Below, piece after piece: positions 5,536 to 12,932 of a stretch of DNA of 14,085 nucleotides; positions within the stretch are counted from its first letter, which is position 1, and every line of letters starts with the position of its first letter. The position numbers and the translations under genes are program-made. This DNA comes from SIG578 sp036311245 (GTDB lineage: Bacteria > Bacillota > Clostridia > Oscillospirales > Ruminococcaceae). The notes under the pieces were generated by a model that saw nothing but the letters and a program-made list of their open reading frames with translations, did not search any database and was not told the origin of the DNA. The stretch lies in assembly GCA_036311245.1 (NCBI GenBank), contig JAXJQH010000096.1:1-14085 (forward strand), written 5' to 3'.

Positions 5536-6393
5536 TTATTTTGTAACCTTTTCAACGATTGCCTTAAAGGTCTGGCAGGCATAGTCGAATGCCTCAGGCT
5601 TGGAGGCAAATCTAAAGCTGCCCACATTGCTCTCCTCGCCCTCGCGCTCAAGGCTCTTCAGCGCGGTGAACTCATAAAGGTGGGGCTCAACGGTGAATGC
5701 GTTTCCGCCGCCCTTTATAAATTCGCCTACGATATACTCAATACTTCCAATGCCCTCTCCGGGAGGAACAACCTTGTTGTCCTCGTCGGCATCCTTAATG
5801 TGCATATACTTAATGCGTGAGCCGAGAAGCTCCCAAGCCTTTTTGGTGTCAACACCGCACTGAATAAAGTTTGCGGGGTCATAAATAGCTCCGAGACCCG
5901 AAACGTGCTCAAGAATGTCAAGGCAGCGCTCAGCGGTATCGCCGTAGATGCCCTTTTCGTTCTCGTGGCAGAGGGTAACACCTGTTCCCTTTGCAAGCTC
6001 AACCATCTGAGAGAGACGGTCCATAACTTCATTTCTGTAGTTAGCGGGGTCACTTCCCTTAGGAATGTAGAACGAGAACATACGGATGTTTTCTGAGCCT
6101 AAGATATTTGCAAGCTCTATTGTGTGCTTAACCTTTTCAATATGGGGAGCAAACTCGTCCTTTTCAATGTCAATTTTACCGAGAGGTGAGCCGAGCGACC
6201 AGACCTTGAGGCCTGCATCGTCAAACTTTTTCTTAACTTCTTTTGCCTTTTCGATAGAAATATCAGAAATACTTTCTTCGTCAACGGTTCTCATTTCGAC
6301 GCCGTCGTAGCCGTTCTTTTTAAGAGCAACTATCTGGTCATCAATATAACCGCTGGATTCATCAGCAAATGCGTAAAAACCGATTTTGTTCAT
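5536..6393 (-). CDS. Sugar phosphate isomerase/epimerase-like TIM-barrel protein (B)
   Basis: 285 residues, starting at ATG 6393-6391, two bases after the stop of the upstream SDR gene, so probably translated by coupling (upstream G-rich GGGGG is only a weak binding site). The frame is open further upstream but lies inside the SDR gene. The fold is the xylose-isomerase-like/AP-endonuclease-2 barrel, with the metal-binding tetrad visible as E144 (CHENEKG), D172 (YDPANF), H198 (YMHIKD) and E236 (VEPH). Members isomerise or epimerise sugars and keto-sugars, and some cleave oxidised glycosides by beta-elimination. It is a different subgroup from isomerase A of the same operon (285 vs 258 residues, different motifs). 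Substrate unknown. Confidence 0.9.
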   Translation of the reverse strand: MNKIGFYAFADESSGYIDDQIVALKKNGYDGVEMRTVDEESISDISIEKAKEVKKKFDDAGLKVWSLGSPLGKIDIEKDEFAPHIEKVKHTIELANILGSENIRMFSFYIPKGSDPANYRNEVMDRLSQMVELAKGTGVTLCHENEKGIYGDTAERCLDILEHVSGLGAIYDPANFIQCGVDTKKAWELLGSRIKYMHIKDADEDNKVVPPGEGIGSIEYIVGEFIKGGGNAFTVEPHLYEFTALKSLEREGEESNVGSFRFASKPEAFDYACQTFKAIVEKVTK

Positions 6394-6395
6394 TT

Positions 6396-7220
6396 TTATA
6401 CCCCCGAATATGCGGAAAATCCGCCGTCTACAGGAACGGTAATTCCTGTTACAAAGCCTGATTTCTTGGAATCGAGCAGCCACTCAAGAGTTCCGAGAAG
6501 CTCCTCTGCCTCACCAAAGCGACCCATAGGAGTGGAGCGCAGAATTTTGTCGGTTCTGGGAGTGGGTGTTCCGTCCTCGTTAAAGAGGAGTGCTCTGTTC
6601 TGGTTGGAAACAAAGAATCCGGGAGCAAGTGCATTTACACGGATTCCCTCTTTTGCAAAGTGAACTGCAAGCCAGGAAGTAAAGTTGGTGATAGCAGCTT
6701 TAGCAGCAGAGTATGCAGGGATTTTGGTGAGGGGACGGTAAGCATTCATAGAAGAAATGTTCAGAACGCAGCAATCCTCTCTGCCGAGCATATCGGTCAT
6801 AAATACCTGACTGGGCAGAAGTGTGCCCTTTAAGTTTAAATCGAAAACAAAGTCAAAGCCTCTTTCCTCGAGGTTAAAGAAGGTGAGGAATTCGCTTGCA
6901 CTCTCGTCACCCTCGACATACTCCTCGTGAAGAGTGGTAGCGCGGGGATTGTTTCCGCCTGCGCCGTTAATGAGGATATCGCACTTTCCAAGGTCCTTGA
7001 GAACCTGTGCGTGCACAGCCTCGATGCTCTCTCTCTCGAGAACATTGCATTTATAAGCAAATGCAGTGCCGCCGGCAGCCTTGATTTCATCGGCAACCTT
7101 CTGTGCAGCCTCAACATTGAGGTCAAGAAGAGCAACCTTATCGCCCTGCTCAGCGAGGAATTTTGCAAAGCCGGAGCAAAGAACTCCGCCTGCACCGGTT
7201 ACAACGACAACTCTGTTCAT
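6396..7220 (-). CDS. SDR oxidoreductase, D-mannonate oxidoreductase (fructuronate reductase)-like
   Basis: 274 residues, ATG 7220-7218 with AAGGAGA upstream. Classical short-chain dehydrogenase: TGAGGVLCSG cofactor loop at 8-17, D33 after the second strand (suggesting NAD preference), NGAG at 85-88, Ser156/157, Tyr170 and Lys174 (YSAAK), and the C-terminal GITVPVDGGFSAYSGV. The long insertion after NGAGGNNPRATT, together with FFNLEERGFDFVFDLNLKGT and the C-terminal ending, match the SDR group annotated as fructuronate reductase / D-mannonate oxidoreductase in Firmicutes (B. subtilis YjmF-type). That assignment is moderately supported only, since no mannonate dehydratase (uxuA) or uronate isomerase is in the window. 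Second gene of the operon, 17 bases after isomerase A. Confidence 0.92.
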   Translation of the reverse strand: MNRVVVVTGAGGVLCSGFAKFLAEQGDKVALLDLNVEAAQKVADEIKAAGGTAFAYKCNVLERESIEAVHAQVLKDLGKCDILINGAGGNNPRATTLHEEYVEGDESASEFLTFFNLEERGFDFVFDLNLKGTLLPSQVFMTDMLGREDCCVLNISSMNAYRPLTKIPAYSAAKAAITNFTSWLAVHFAKEGIRVNALAPGFFVSNQNRALLFNEDGTPTPRTDKILRSTPMGRFGEAEELLGTLEWLLDSKKSGFVTGITVPVDGGFSAYSGV

Positions 7221-7237
7221 TTTAAGTTCTCCTTATT

Positions 7238-8014
7238 TTATTTGAATATTTTTTCCATAACCTCACGGGTTACTTTAATTTCCTTACCGTAATCCTCTAA
7301 AACTCGGGGGCCTGCCTCAACAGAAACGCGGACATCATAGCCGATTTCGTCAAGAACCTCTTTCCAAGCCTTAATGGTGTCTGCATCCTCGTGTGCGGGG
7401 AACTTTCTGCCCTCGGGACGGGCGAGGTGTGCGTGATAGATAAGACCCTTTGCATTTCTTACGCTGTCAAGTGACTCCTCAACGAGTGCGAGGTGATAGA
7501 AGTCAACAAGCGCCTTAACATTGGGGTGGTTTACGCGCTTAACACATTCAACAACCGAAGCGAGTGTGTTTAAGGTGTTGGTTTCGCCAAAGTTTAAGTG
7601 CTCAAGAACGAGGGTAATGCCATATTTCTCTGCGGTATCAGCAGCGGTGCGGATAGCTGCGTCCATCTCGGCAATAGCCTTGTCCCTGTCATAGCCCTCG
7701 GGAATGTTTCTTGCCTTGCCCGAGCCCCAGACGGAAATCTTAACTCCGAGAGAAGCCGCTCTTGCAAGAGCTTTCTCGCAATACTCCTTGTAAGCTTTAG
7801 GGTCTGCCTCAGGGCCTACAACAAACTGTCCCTTGGGGGAGAAACCGTTTACAACTTCAAGCTGAAGTCCCGATTTTTTAATTTCAGCCTTGCATGCCTC
7901 AAAATCCTCATCATTCATTCCTGCAAGCTCCCAGAGCGCCATCTCAAGATAGTCAAACCCTGCGTCGCCTACAAATTTGATTCTGGTAGAATCTGTACTT
8001 GCTCCGATTCTCAT
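7238..8014 (-). CDS. Sugar phosphate isomerase/epimerase-like TIM-barrel protein (A)
   Basis: 258 residues, ATG 8014-8012 with AGGAGG 9 bases upstream. First gene of the minus-strand sugar operon. The xylose-isomerase-like barrel shows the metal tetrad E138 (VLEHLNFGETN), D171 (LVDFYHL), H196 (YHAHLARP) and E233 (VSVEAGP), as in tagatose/psicose 3-epimerases and hydroxypyruvate isomerases. Length is normal for the family. The start RIGASTDSTRIKFVGDAGFD is typical of the shorter clostridial members. Together with the SDR, a second barrel and a Gfo/Idh enzyme it suggests an oxidation/isomerisation route for a sugar acid or glycoside. The substrate cannot be read from sequence. Confidence 0.92.
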   Translation of the reverse strand: MRIGASTDSTRIKFVGDAGFDYLEMALWELAGMNDEDFEACKAEIKKSGLQLEVVNGFSPKGQFVVGPEADPKAYKEYCEKALARAASLGVKISVWGSGKARNIPEGYDRDKAIAEMDAAIRTAADTAEKYGITLVLEHLNFGETNTLNTLASVVECVKRVNHPNVKALVDFYHLALVEESLDSVRNAKGLIYHAHLARPEGRKFPAHEDADTIKAWKEVLDEIGYDVRVSVEAGPRVLEDYGKEIKVTREVMEKIFK

Positions 8015-8077
8015 AACTTTTCCTCCTTTTTAGCCACCTCGGCTTATATCCAGTTTAATGATACTATAAAAATAAAG

Positions 8078-8090
8078 ACAATAAAATTGT
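8078..8090. promoter_or_regulatory. Inverted repeat ACAAT-AAA-ATTGT between operon and AraC gene
   Basis: ACAATAAAATTGT is a perfect 5+3+5 inverted repeat in the 143-base divergent gap between isomerase A (start 8014) and the AraC gene (start 8158). A possible minus-strand -10 (TATAGT, read from 8068-8063) lies just downstream toward the operon, but no good -35 partners it, which fits an activator-dependent promoter. Function is inferred from position. Confidence 0.35.
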
Positions 8091-8108
8091 TTATATGGTC
8101 TTTTTATA

Positions 8109-8137
8109 TTGCAAATCTTATCATTTAGTGGTATTAT
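8109..8137 (+). promoter_or_regulatory. Promoter for the cupin-AraC gene
   Basis: TTGCAA (8109-8114), 17-base spacer, TATTAT (8132-8137), 20 bases before the start codon, with AAGGAG at 8144-8149 between. Clear vegetative-type promoter. TTGCAA is itself palindromic. Confidence 0.6.
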
Positions 8138-8157
8138 AAGGGAAAGGAGCAAAAAAT

Positions 8158-8970
8158 ATGAGAAATTTTTATGACTACACCGACAAGTACATAACTTTTC
8201 ACTACTCCAAAACCGACTTTCCCGACCAGAAAAGCACCGGTTTTTCAGCACACACCCATCTTCTCAACGAGCTTTATTATTTCATAAGCGGCAAGGCTGT
8301 TTTCAAAATTGAGGGAACACGCTACCCTTTGCATCCGGGGGACATCCTGATTATGCGGCACGCAGAATCGCACTCCCTTGAAATTTCAAGCGGCGAGCCT
8401 TATGAGCGGCTTTCGCTTCACTTTGACAGTGAGCTGCTTCGCTCTATTGACCCCGAGCTTCATCTGCTTCACGCATACAACGACCGAGAGCTTGGAACAA
8501 ACAATCTTTTCACCCCCTCGGATTTTTACACCCCCATTTGCGGAATGCTCGCCGAGGCTCTGCTTAAAAAGACCGATAACCCAAGGCAGCATATAATCTC
8601 TATGCTCATTCCTATTTTAAGCGAGCTGTCGGTGGCATATGAGAACAAGAAAAACAACCCCTCAGAAAACGATGATAGCGGCAGAAGGATTATAGATTAC
8701 ATTAACCGCCACCTTTCAGATGACCTATCGCTTGACCATATCTGCGCCCGCTTTTATATCAGTAAGCCCCAGCTTTGCCGCATTTTCAAGGCGGCAACAG
8801 GTTCAACCGTCTGGGAATATGTGACGGTAAAGCGGCTTATGGCGGCGCAGCAGCTTATCAGAAGCGGAACTGCACCCACAAAGGCTGCCGCCAACTGCGG
8901 CTTTAATGATTATTCTGTTTTTTACAGAGCCTACCGCCGCCGCTTCGGCTCTTCTCCAAGCGCGCGGTAA
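8158..8970 (+). CDS. AraC-family regulator with N-terminal cupin domain
   Basis: 270 residues, ATG 8158 preceded by AAGGAG. Residues ~30-75 form an AraC-type cupin: HTHLLNELYYFISGKAVF, then LHPGDILIMRHAESH, which is the sugar-sensing barrel. Residues ~173-270 are the two-HTH DNA-binding domain (LSLDHICARFYISKPQLCRIF and NDYSVFYRAYRRRFGSSP). This is the standard build of RhaS/MelR-like activators of sugar catabolism. It is divergent from the four-gene sugar operon at 4275-8014 and is the natural candidate for its regulator, probably responding to the operon's own substrate. It is followed after 25 bases by a HAD phosphatase gene that may share its transcript. Confidence 0.94.
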   Translation: MRNFYDYTDKYITFHYSKTDFPDQKSTGFSAHTHLLNELYYFISGKAVFKIEGTRYPLHPGDILIMRHAESHSLEISSGEPYERLSLHFDSELLRSIDPELHLLHAYNDRELGTNNLFTPSDFYTPICGMLAEALLKKTDNPRQHIISMLIPILSELSVAYENKKNNPSENDDSGRRIIDYINRHLSDDLSLDHICARFYISKPQLCRIFKAATGSTVWEYVTVKRLMAAQQLIRSGTAPTKAAANCGFNDYSVFYRAYRRRFGSSPSAR

Positions 8971-8995
8971 ATCCCACTTGAAAGGATATTAGTAA

Positions 8996-9649
8996 ATGAG
9001 TTATAAGCACATACTATTTGACCTTGACGGAACACTCACCGACCCCGCTCTCGGCATTACCAACTCGATAATGCACGCTCTTAAAAAAAGCGGCATACAG
9101 CCACCCGACCGCCGCGAGCTTTACTGCTGTATCGGTCCGCCGCTTACAGATGCCTTTATGGAAATGTGGGGCTTTTCAAAAGAGGGCGCAAAAAAGGCTC
9201 TCTTTGACTACCGCGAATATTTTTCTCAGTACGGACTTTTTGAAAACGAGGTCTACACGGGCATTCCCGAGCTTTTGGGGGAGCTTTGCGAGAGTGGCAA
9301 AAAGCTCTATCTTGCAACCTCAAAGCCCGAAATTTATGCAAGGCAGATTTTAGAGCATTTTAACCTCTCGCAGTATTTTTCATTTATTGCGGGCAACACC
9401 CTCTCTGAAGACAGACCAAAAAAGGTCGATGTTATAAACCACCTTTTTAAAGTGTGCCCCGAAATAGATGCGCAAAACACCGTTATGGTAGGCGACCGCA
9501 AGTATGATGTAATCGGCGCGCACGCCGCCCGCCTTCCCTGCATCGGGGTACTCTTTGGCTACGGCAGCGAAGATGAGCTGTTGGAAGCGGGCGCCGACCA
9601 CCTTGCCAGAACGGTTTCAGACCTCAAGTCACTGCTATTAAATGAATAA
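8996..9649 (+). CDS. HAD-family hydrolase, phosphoglycolate phosphatase-like
   Basis: 217 residues, ATG 8996 with AAAGGA about 10 bases upstream. HAD motifs in order: motif I DLDGTLTD (D9 nucleophile, D11 acid), a helical C1 cap at ~17-85, motif II ATSKP (S109), motif III lysine at PKK (142-143), and motif IV MVGDRKYD (D167, D171). Size and layout match the Gph/PpaX-like group of small phosphate-ester phosphatases, including those annotated for 5'-nucleotides or pyrophosphate. The exact substrate is not predictable. It lies 25 bases after the AraC gene on the same strand and ends before a bidirectional terminator. Confidence 0.92.
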   Translation: MSYKHILFDLDGTLTDPALGITNSIMHALKKSGIQPPDRRELYCCIGPPLTDAFMEMWGFSKEGAKKALFDYREYFSQYGLFENEVYTGIPELLGELCESGKKLYLATSKPEIYARQILEHFNLSQYFSFIAGNTLSEDRPKKVDVINHLFKVCPEIDAQNTVMVGDRKYDVIGAHAARLPCIGVLFGYGSEDELLEAGADHLARTVSDLKSLLLNE

Positions 9650-9661
9650 TAACTATTAACT

Positions 9662-9690
9662 AAAAACGGGCGAACACTGTTCGCCCCTAC
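9662..9690. repeat. Dispersed palindromic repeat, copy C
   Basis: AAAAACGGGCG ... CGCCCCTAC with an 8-bp stem GGGCGAAC/GTTCGCCC (9668-9675 / 9679-9686) and a 3-base loop. The outer 11 and 9 bases are identical to copy A at 3796-3825 but the centre differs. It lies in the gap between two convergent genes. Confidence 0.6.
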
Positions 9691-9711
9691 CTTTTCTCCT
9701 ATCTCTTATCT

Positions 9712-9739
9712 AAAAAGCCTCCCGCTCGGGAGGCTTTTT
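9712..9739. terminator. Bidirectional terminator between HAD and trpB
   Basis: AAAAAGCCTCCCG (9712-9724), loop CT, CGGGAGGCTTTTT (9727-9739): a 13-bp stem with A-tract on one side and T-tract on the other. It serves both the plus-strand HAD gene (ends 9649) and the minus-strand trpB (ends 9741). Confidence 0.9.
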
Positions 9740-9740
9740 C

Positions 9741-10961
9741 TTATCTTATTCCGTAATTTTCAATAATGTAATCCATATCCTTATCGCCTCTACCTGAGAG
9801 ATTGATAAGAACAGAGCCGTGGTCGAGCTTTTTGGCAAGCTTCATACCAAAAGCTACAGCGTGGGAGCTTTCGATGGCGGGGATAATGCCCTCAAGGCGG
9901 GAGAGCTTAAAGAACGCGTCGATGGTTTCCTCGTCATCAATAACATCGTATTTAACTCTGCCGATTTCCTGCAAAAATGCGTGCTCAGGGCCCGAGGAGG
10001 GATAGTCAAGACCGCTTGCTACCGAATAAACGGGGGCAGGCTCGCCGTTTTCGTCTTTAAGCATAATGCTGTTAAAGCCGTGCATAATACCCTCGGTACC
10101 GTATTTAAGGCTTGCCGCGTGGTCGCCGAGCTTTTCGCCGCGCCCCAGTGGCTCAATTCCGTAAATATCAACGGGGTCATTTAAAAATCCTGCAAAAAGT
10201 CCCGCCGCGTTACTTCCGCCGCCGACGCAGGCAACTACCGCGCTGGGCAGATGACCCGTCATCTCAATAAACTGCTCTCTTGCCTCAATTCCGACAACGC
10301 TCTGGAAGTCACGCACCATCATCGGAAAAGGATGAGGACCCAAAACAGAGCCGATGCAGTAAATACAGTCCTTGTACTCCTTGCTGTAGGCATCAAAAGC
10401 GGCGTCAACAGCTTCTTTAAGGGTCTTAAGTCCGTGGGTTACCTCAACAACATTTGCGCCGAGGATTTTCATACGCGCTACATTTGGAGCCTGCTTTTTG
10501 ATATCGACAGAACCCATATAGATATCACATTCAAGGCCGAAATAAGCAGCGGCGGTAGCAAGGGCAACACCATGCTGACCCGCTCCCGTTTCAGCAATGA
10601 CCTTTTTCTTGCCCATATATTTTGCAAGCAGAGCCTCACCCATACAGTGGTTTAATTTGTGCGCGCCCGAATGGTTTAAATCCTCACGCTTTGCATAAAG
10701 CTGAACCTTGCCGCCAAGCGCATCCGAGAGTCTTTCAAGATGTGTAACGGGTGTCGGTCTGCCCTGAAATTCTTTCCTTATTCTTCTCAGCTCTGCGATG
10801 AATTTTCTTGACTGACAAATGGAATAATAAGCCTCGGTAATCTCTGCCATCGCAGCCTTTAGCTTGTCATCAATGTAAACTCCGCCGTATTTGCCGAAAT
10901 ATCCGTTTTTGTCGGGGTAATTGTTAAAATAGGTGTCAAAATCAATTCCGTTAAATCTCAT
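9741..10961 (-). CDS. trpB: Tryptophan synthase beta chain
   Basis: 406 residues, ATG 10961-10959, two bases after the stop of the upstream HAD gene, with AAGGAGAT inside that gene's end. Condenses indole with serine to make tryptophan, using PLP. Motifs: NGYFGKYGGVYI near the start, KREDLNHSGAHKLNH at 91-105 (Lys102 carries PLP), AETGAGQHG (Glu124, the catalytic acid/base) at 123-131, the GGGSN phosphate-binding loop at 248-251, and GLDYPSSGPEH further on. Length is normal for the TrpA-dependent form (TrpB1-like). Unusually, no trpA or other trp gene is next to it; its partner is a HAD phosphatase gene. The Trp-specific T-box upstream confirms that it belongs to tryptophan supply. Confidence 0.96.
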   Translation of the reverse strand: MRFNGIDFDTYFNNYPDKNGYFGKYGGVYIDDKLKAAMAEITEAYYSICQSRKFIAELRRIRKEFQGRPTPVTHLERLSDALGGKVQLYAKREDLNHSGAHKLNHCMGEALLAKYMGKKKVIAETGAGQHGVALATAAAYFGLECDIYMGSVDIKKQAPNVARMKILGANVVEVTHGLKTLKEAVDAAFDAYSKEYKDCIYCIGSVLGPHPFPMMVRDFQSVVGIEAREQFIEMTGHLPSAVVACVGGGSNAAGLFAGFLNDPVDIYGIEPLGRGEKLGDHAASLKYGTEGIMHGFNSIMLKDENGEPAPVYSVASGLDYPSSGPEHAFLQEIGRVKYDVIDDEETIDAFFKLSRLEGIIPAIESSHAVAFGMKLAKKLDHGSVLINLSGRGDKDMDYIIENYGIR

Positions 10962-10963
10962 TT

Positions 10964-11797
10964 TTATATCTCCTTACTCATTAAATAATCTATGAAATCG
11001 GCAACTGCGCCGTCACTTGCCTTTTTTGCCATAAAATCGCACTGCTCTTTTACCTCATCGGGTGAGCCTTCGGGGCAGGCTGAAATGTCTGCCGCGCTAA
11101 GCATCTGAATATCGTTAAAATAATCGCCTATTGCAAAAAACCCGCCTTTTTTGATACCGAGCATTTTGCAAAGCTCTGAAAGTGTGCTCGCTTTGTTAAC
11201 CCCAAGAGGAAGTATCTCGCGGTAGTGTCTAATCCTGCCGTAAATATCCGCATTTGTGGGGACACATCGCGCCTCTTTGCAGTTTTTCTCAAAAAACTCA
11301 TCAACCTGAGAAAGCCTTTGCTCGTTCGGACTTGCAAAAAGCGCCTTGTTCCACTTTAACTCTGCGACCTCGCTCTTTCCTGCCACCTTTCCATTAAGAC
11401 CTTCATAGGACTGATGGTCACGCACTTCGTCGTGGTCCTTAAAAATAAAGGTGCGCTCTGCGCTGTGTATCTCAATTCCTATCTGGTCAAATTTCCCACT
11501 CGCCTCAAAAACCGCTATCTTGGCACTATCGGGAATGGTTTTTTCACCGAGGATTTTGCCCTCTTTAAAATCATATATCATACATCCGTTTGCAACCACC
11601 GAGGGGCCTATATAGCGTTCAAGCTCGCTTAGAACTGCGCCCAGCGCCCCGATACTTCTGCCCGTTGCAAGGGAGAATATGCCACCAAGACGTGTAAACT
11701 CTGCTATTTTGATTATATTCTCTTTCGGGAGAATATCTCCCGAAACAAGCGTTCCGTCTACATCGCAAGCAAGGATGCAGCCACTGAAATCTCGCAT
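10964..11797 (-). CDS. Cof-type HAD-family phosphatase
   Basis: 277 residues, ATG 11797-11795 with AGGAGG upstream. The open frame runs further up, but only into the T-box terminator. HAD IIB (Cof/YidA) layout: motif I DVDGTL (D12, D14), motif II ATGRS (T45-S48), a large C2 cap at ~85-195, motif III Lys202 (GVNKAS) and motif IV GDYFND (224-229). Such enzymes remove phosphate from sugars, cofactors or other small molecules; the substrate here is unknown. It is first in a two-gene unit with trpB (two-base gap) and is directly controlled by the Trp T-box, so a role tied to tryptophan or its precursors is plausible but not shown. Confidence 0.92.
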   Translation of the reverse strand: MRDFSGCILACDVDGTLVSGDILPKENIIKIAEFTRLGGIFSLATGRSIGALGAVLSELERYIGPSVVANGCMIYDFKEGKILGEKTIPDSAKIAVFEASGKFDQIGIEIHSAERTFIFKDHDEVRDHQSYEGLNGKVAGKSEVAELKWNKALFASPNEQRLSQVDEFFEKNCKEARCVPTNADIYGRIRHYREILPLGVNKASTLSELCKMLGIKKGGFFAIGDYFNDIQMLSAADISACPEGSPDEVKEQCDFMAKKASDGAVADFIDYLMSKEI

Positions 11798-11809
11798 TTT
11801 AAGCCTCCT

Positions 11810-11846
11810 AAAAAATAAAAAAACCCGCCCCATAATATGGGACAGG
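11810..11846 (-). terminator. T-box leader terminator
   Basis: CCTGTCCCAT (11846-11837) pairs with ATGGGGCGGG (11833-11824) with two G-U pairs and a 3-base loop, followed by 7 T, A and 6 T. It competes with the antiterminator for the CCTGTCCC strand. The ribosome binding site of the HAD gene follows immediately. Confidence 0.88.
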
Positions 11847-12078
11847 AAGAAAACCTGCGGTACCACCCAAATTGATGAAAAATCATCCGCTCAGCCTCAT
11901 ACAAAATATGAGCCGCACTATAACGGGTGCGCCCCGTCGGCTGCTACTTGCGCACCCCGCGCTTTCGGCCGCCCTCATAGGCCCATTCACCTTATCTTTC
12001 GCTGCTGCCTTTCCACCGACGGCGGCTCTCTGTAAGTTTCCGATAAAGCTACTCTTCCTAATCATAGGTTTTGTCTAT
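11817..12078 (-). promoter_or_regulatory. T-box riboswitch, tryptophan specifier (UGG)
   Basis: In minus-strand order the leader holds the following. First, the stem I start GGAAGAGTAG (AGTA of the loop E motif), then CTTTATC pairing with GATAAGG, and the ACAGAGAG and GGTGGAAAGG distal parts of stem I. Next comes the specifier loop GAATGGG, where UGG follows GAA (11985-11983) and reads the Trp codon. After stem II/III sequences comes the T-box GGGTGGTACCGC at 11868-11857, and finally a terminator at 11846-11824 followed by seven T. The antiterminator can form from GCAGG with CCTGT and GGG with CCC. Uncharged tRNA-Trp should bind and let transcription run into the HAD-trpB pair. The specifier was read by eye, but it agrees with trpB downstream. 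This leader fills most of the 409-base gap between the HAD gene and the sufC-like gene. Confidence 0.9.
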
Positions 12079-12084
12079 GTTAGT

Positions 12085-12113
12085 ATGGTATCACGCATAA
12101 AAAGTTTTGTCAA
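12085..12113 (-). promoter_or_regulatory. Promoter of the T-box/HAD/trpB unit
   Basis: On the minus strand, TTGACA (12113-12108), 17-base spacer, TACCAT (12090-12085). The start would fall near 12078, just upstream of the T-box stem I sequences. Confidence 0.75.
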
Positions 12114-12135
12114 GAACTTTTTACCCCGTATTTTG

Positions 12136-12164
12136 TTGACAAAGATTGCCTTTCTTGATATCAT
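12136..12164 (+). promoter_or_regulatory. Promoter of the sufC/sufB-like pair
   Basis: TTGACA (12136-12141), 17-base spacer, TATCAT (12159-12164). It is back to back with the T-box promoter, the two -35 boxes being 22 bases apart. The start codon TTG is at 12207, preceded by AAGGAG at 12192-12197. No T-box or Isc-type regulator site was seen here. Confidence 0.75.
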
Positions 12165-12206
12165 ATTATGGAATGTAAATTATGTTCTTCTAAGGAGTGA
12201 AATATA

Positions 12207-12932
12207 TTGCTGGAAATAAAAAATATTTCCTTTAAAGCAGAGGACGGCAGAGAAATCATCAGCGACGTAAGCCTCACCGTTCCCCGCGGACATATAGTTG
12301 CAGTCACAGGTCCTAACGGCGGCGGCAAAAGCACCCTTGCAAAGCTCATTTCGGGAATTTACACCGCAAGTTCGGGACAAATTTTATTAGACGGTCAGGA
12401 TATTACCGACCTTGATATCACAAGCCGCGCCCGCGCTGGAGTTGGATATGGATTTCAGCGTCCCGTTTGCTTTAAGGGCTTTTGCGTTCGCGATATGCTG
12501 TCTATTGCGGCGGGAGAGGAGCTTTCCTCGGACAAGCTTATGGACCTGCTTGGCACAGTAGGACTTTGTATGTGCGACTATGTTGACAGAGAAATAAACA
12601 ACACCCTTTCGGGCGGCGAGCAGAAGCGCATTGAAATTGCAGGCGTTCTTGCAAGAAATGCCAAATACAATGTATTTGACGAGCCTGAGGCAGGCATTGA
12701 CATATGGAGCTTTCAAAAGCTCATCAGCGTTTTTGATACTCTTAGAAAAAAGGGCGAGGCAGGTCAGCTTATCATTTCGCATCAGCGCGGAATTTTGGAT
12801 ATTGCTGACAAGATTGTGGTCATAAGCGGCGGAAAAATTACTGCCGAGGGCGCACCCGCCGACATTCTCCCCACTCTTTTTGACGCAAGCTCACAAAGCT
12901 GCCCTGTAGGAAAGAGGTGCACAAATGAATAA
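12207..12932 (+). CDS. SufC-like Fe-S assembly ATPase (SmsC-type)
   Basis: 241 residues beginning with a TTG codon at 12207 (AAGGAG 9 bases upstream; MLEIKNISF fits the family start). Cytoplasmic ABC ATPase: Walker A GPNGGGKST at 35-43, Q-loop Gln84 in GYGFQRP, signature LSGGEQKR at 134-141, Walker B YNVFDEPEAGID at 154-165 and switch His192. DEPEAGID, followed by an adjacent SufB/D-type gene overlapping by 8 bases, points to iron-sulfur cluster assembly rather than transport. The gene pair alone, without sufS, sufU or a second SufB/D gene, matches the minimal SufBC-like (SMS) systems of archaea and anaerobic bacteria. Odd: the C-terminus is SCPVGKRCTNE with Cys232 and Cys238, which SufC of the full Suf system lacks. 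Confidence 0.88.
   Translation: MLEIKNISFKAEDGREIISDVSLTVPRGHIVAVTGPNGGGKSTLAKLISGIYTASSGQILLDGQDITDLDITSRARAGVGYGFQRPVCFKGFCVRDMLSIAAGEELSSDKLMDLLGTVGLCMCDYVDREINNTLSGGEQKRIEIAGVLARNAKYNVFDEPEAGIDIWSFQKLISVFDTLRKKGEAGQLIISHQRGILDIADKIVVISGGKITAEGAPADILPTLFDASSQSCPVGKRCTNE

Noticed and set aside
11871..12219. Plus-strand open frames across the T-box leader
   Set aside because: They are antisense to a highly recognisable T-box RNA and overlap both back-to-back promoters; no coding support.
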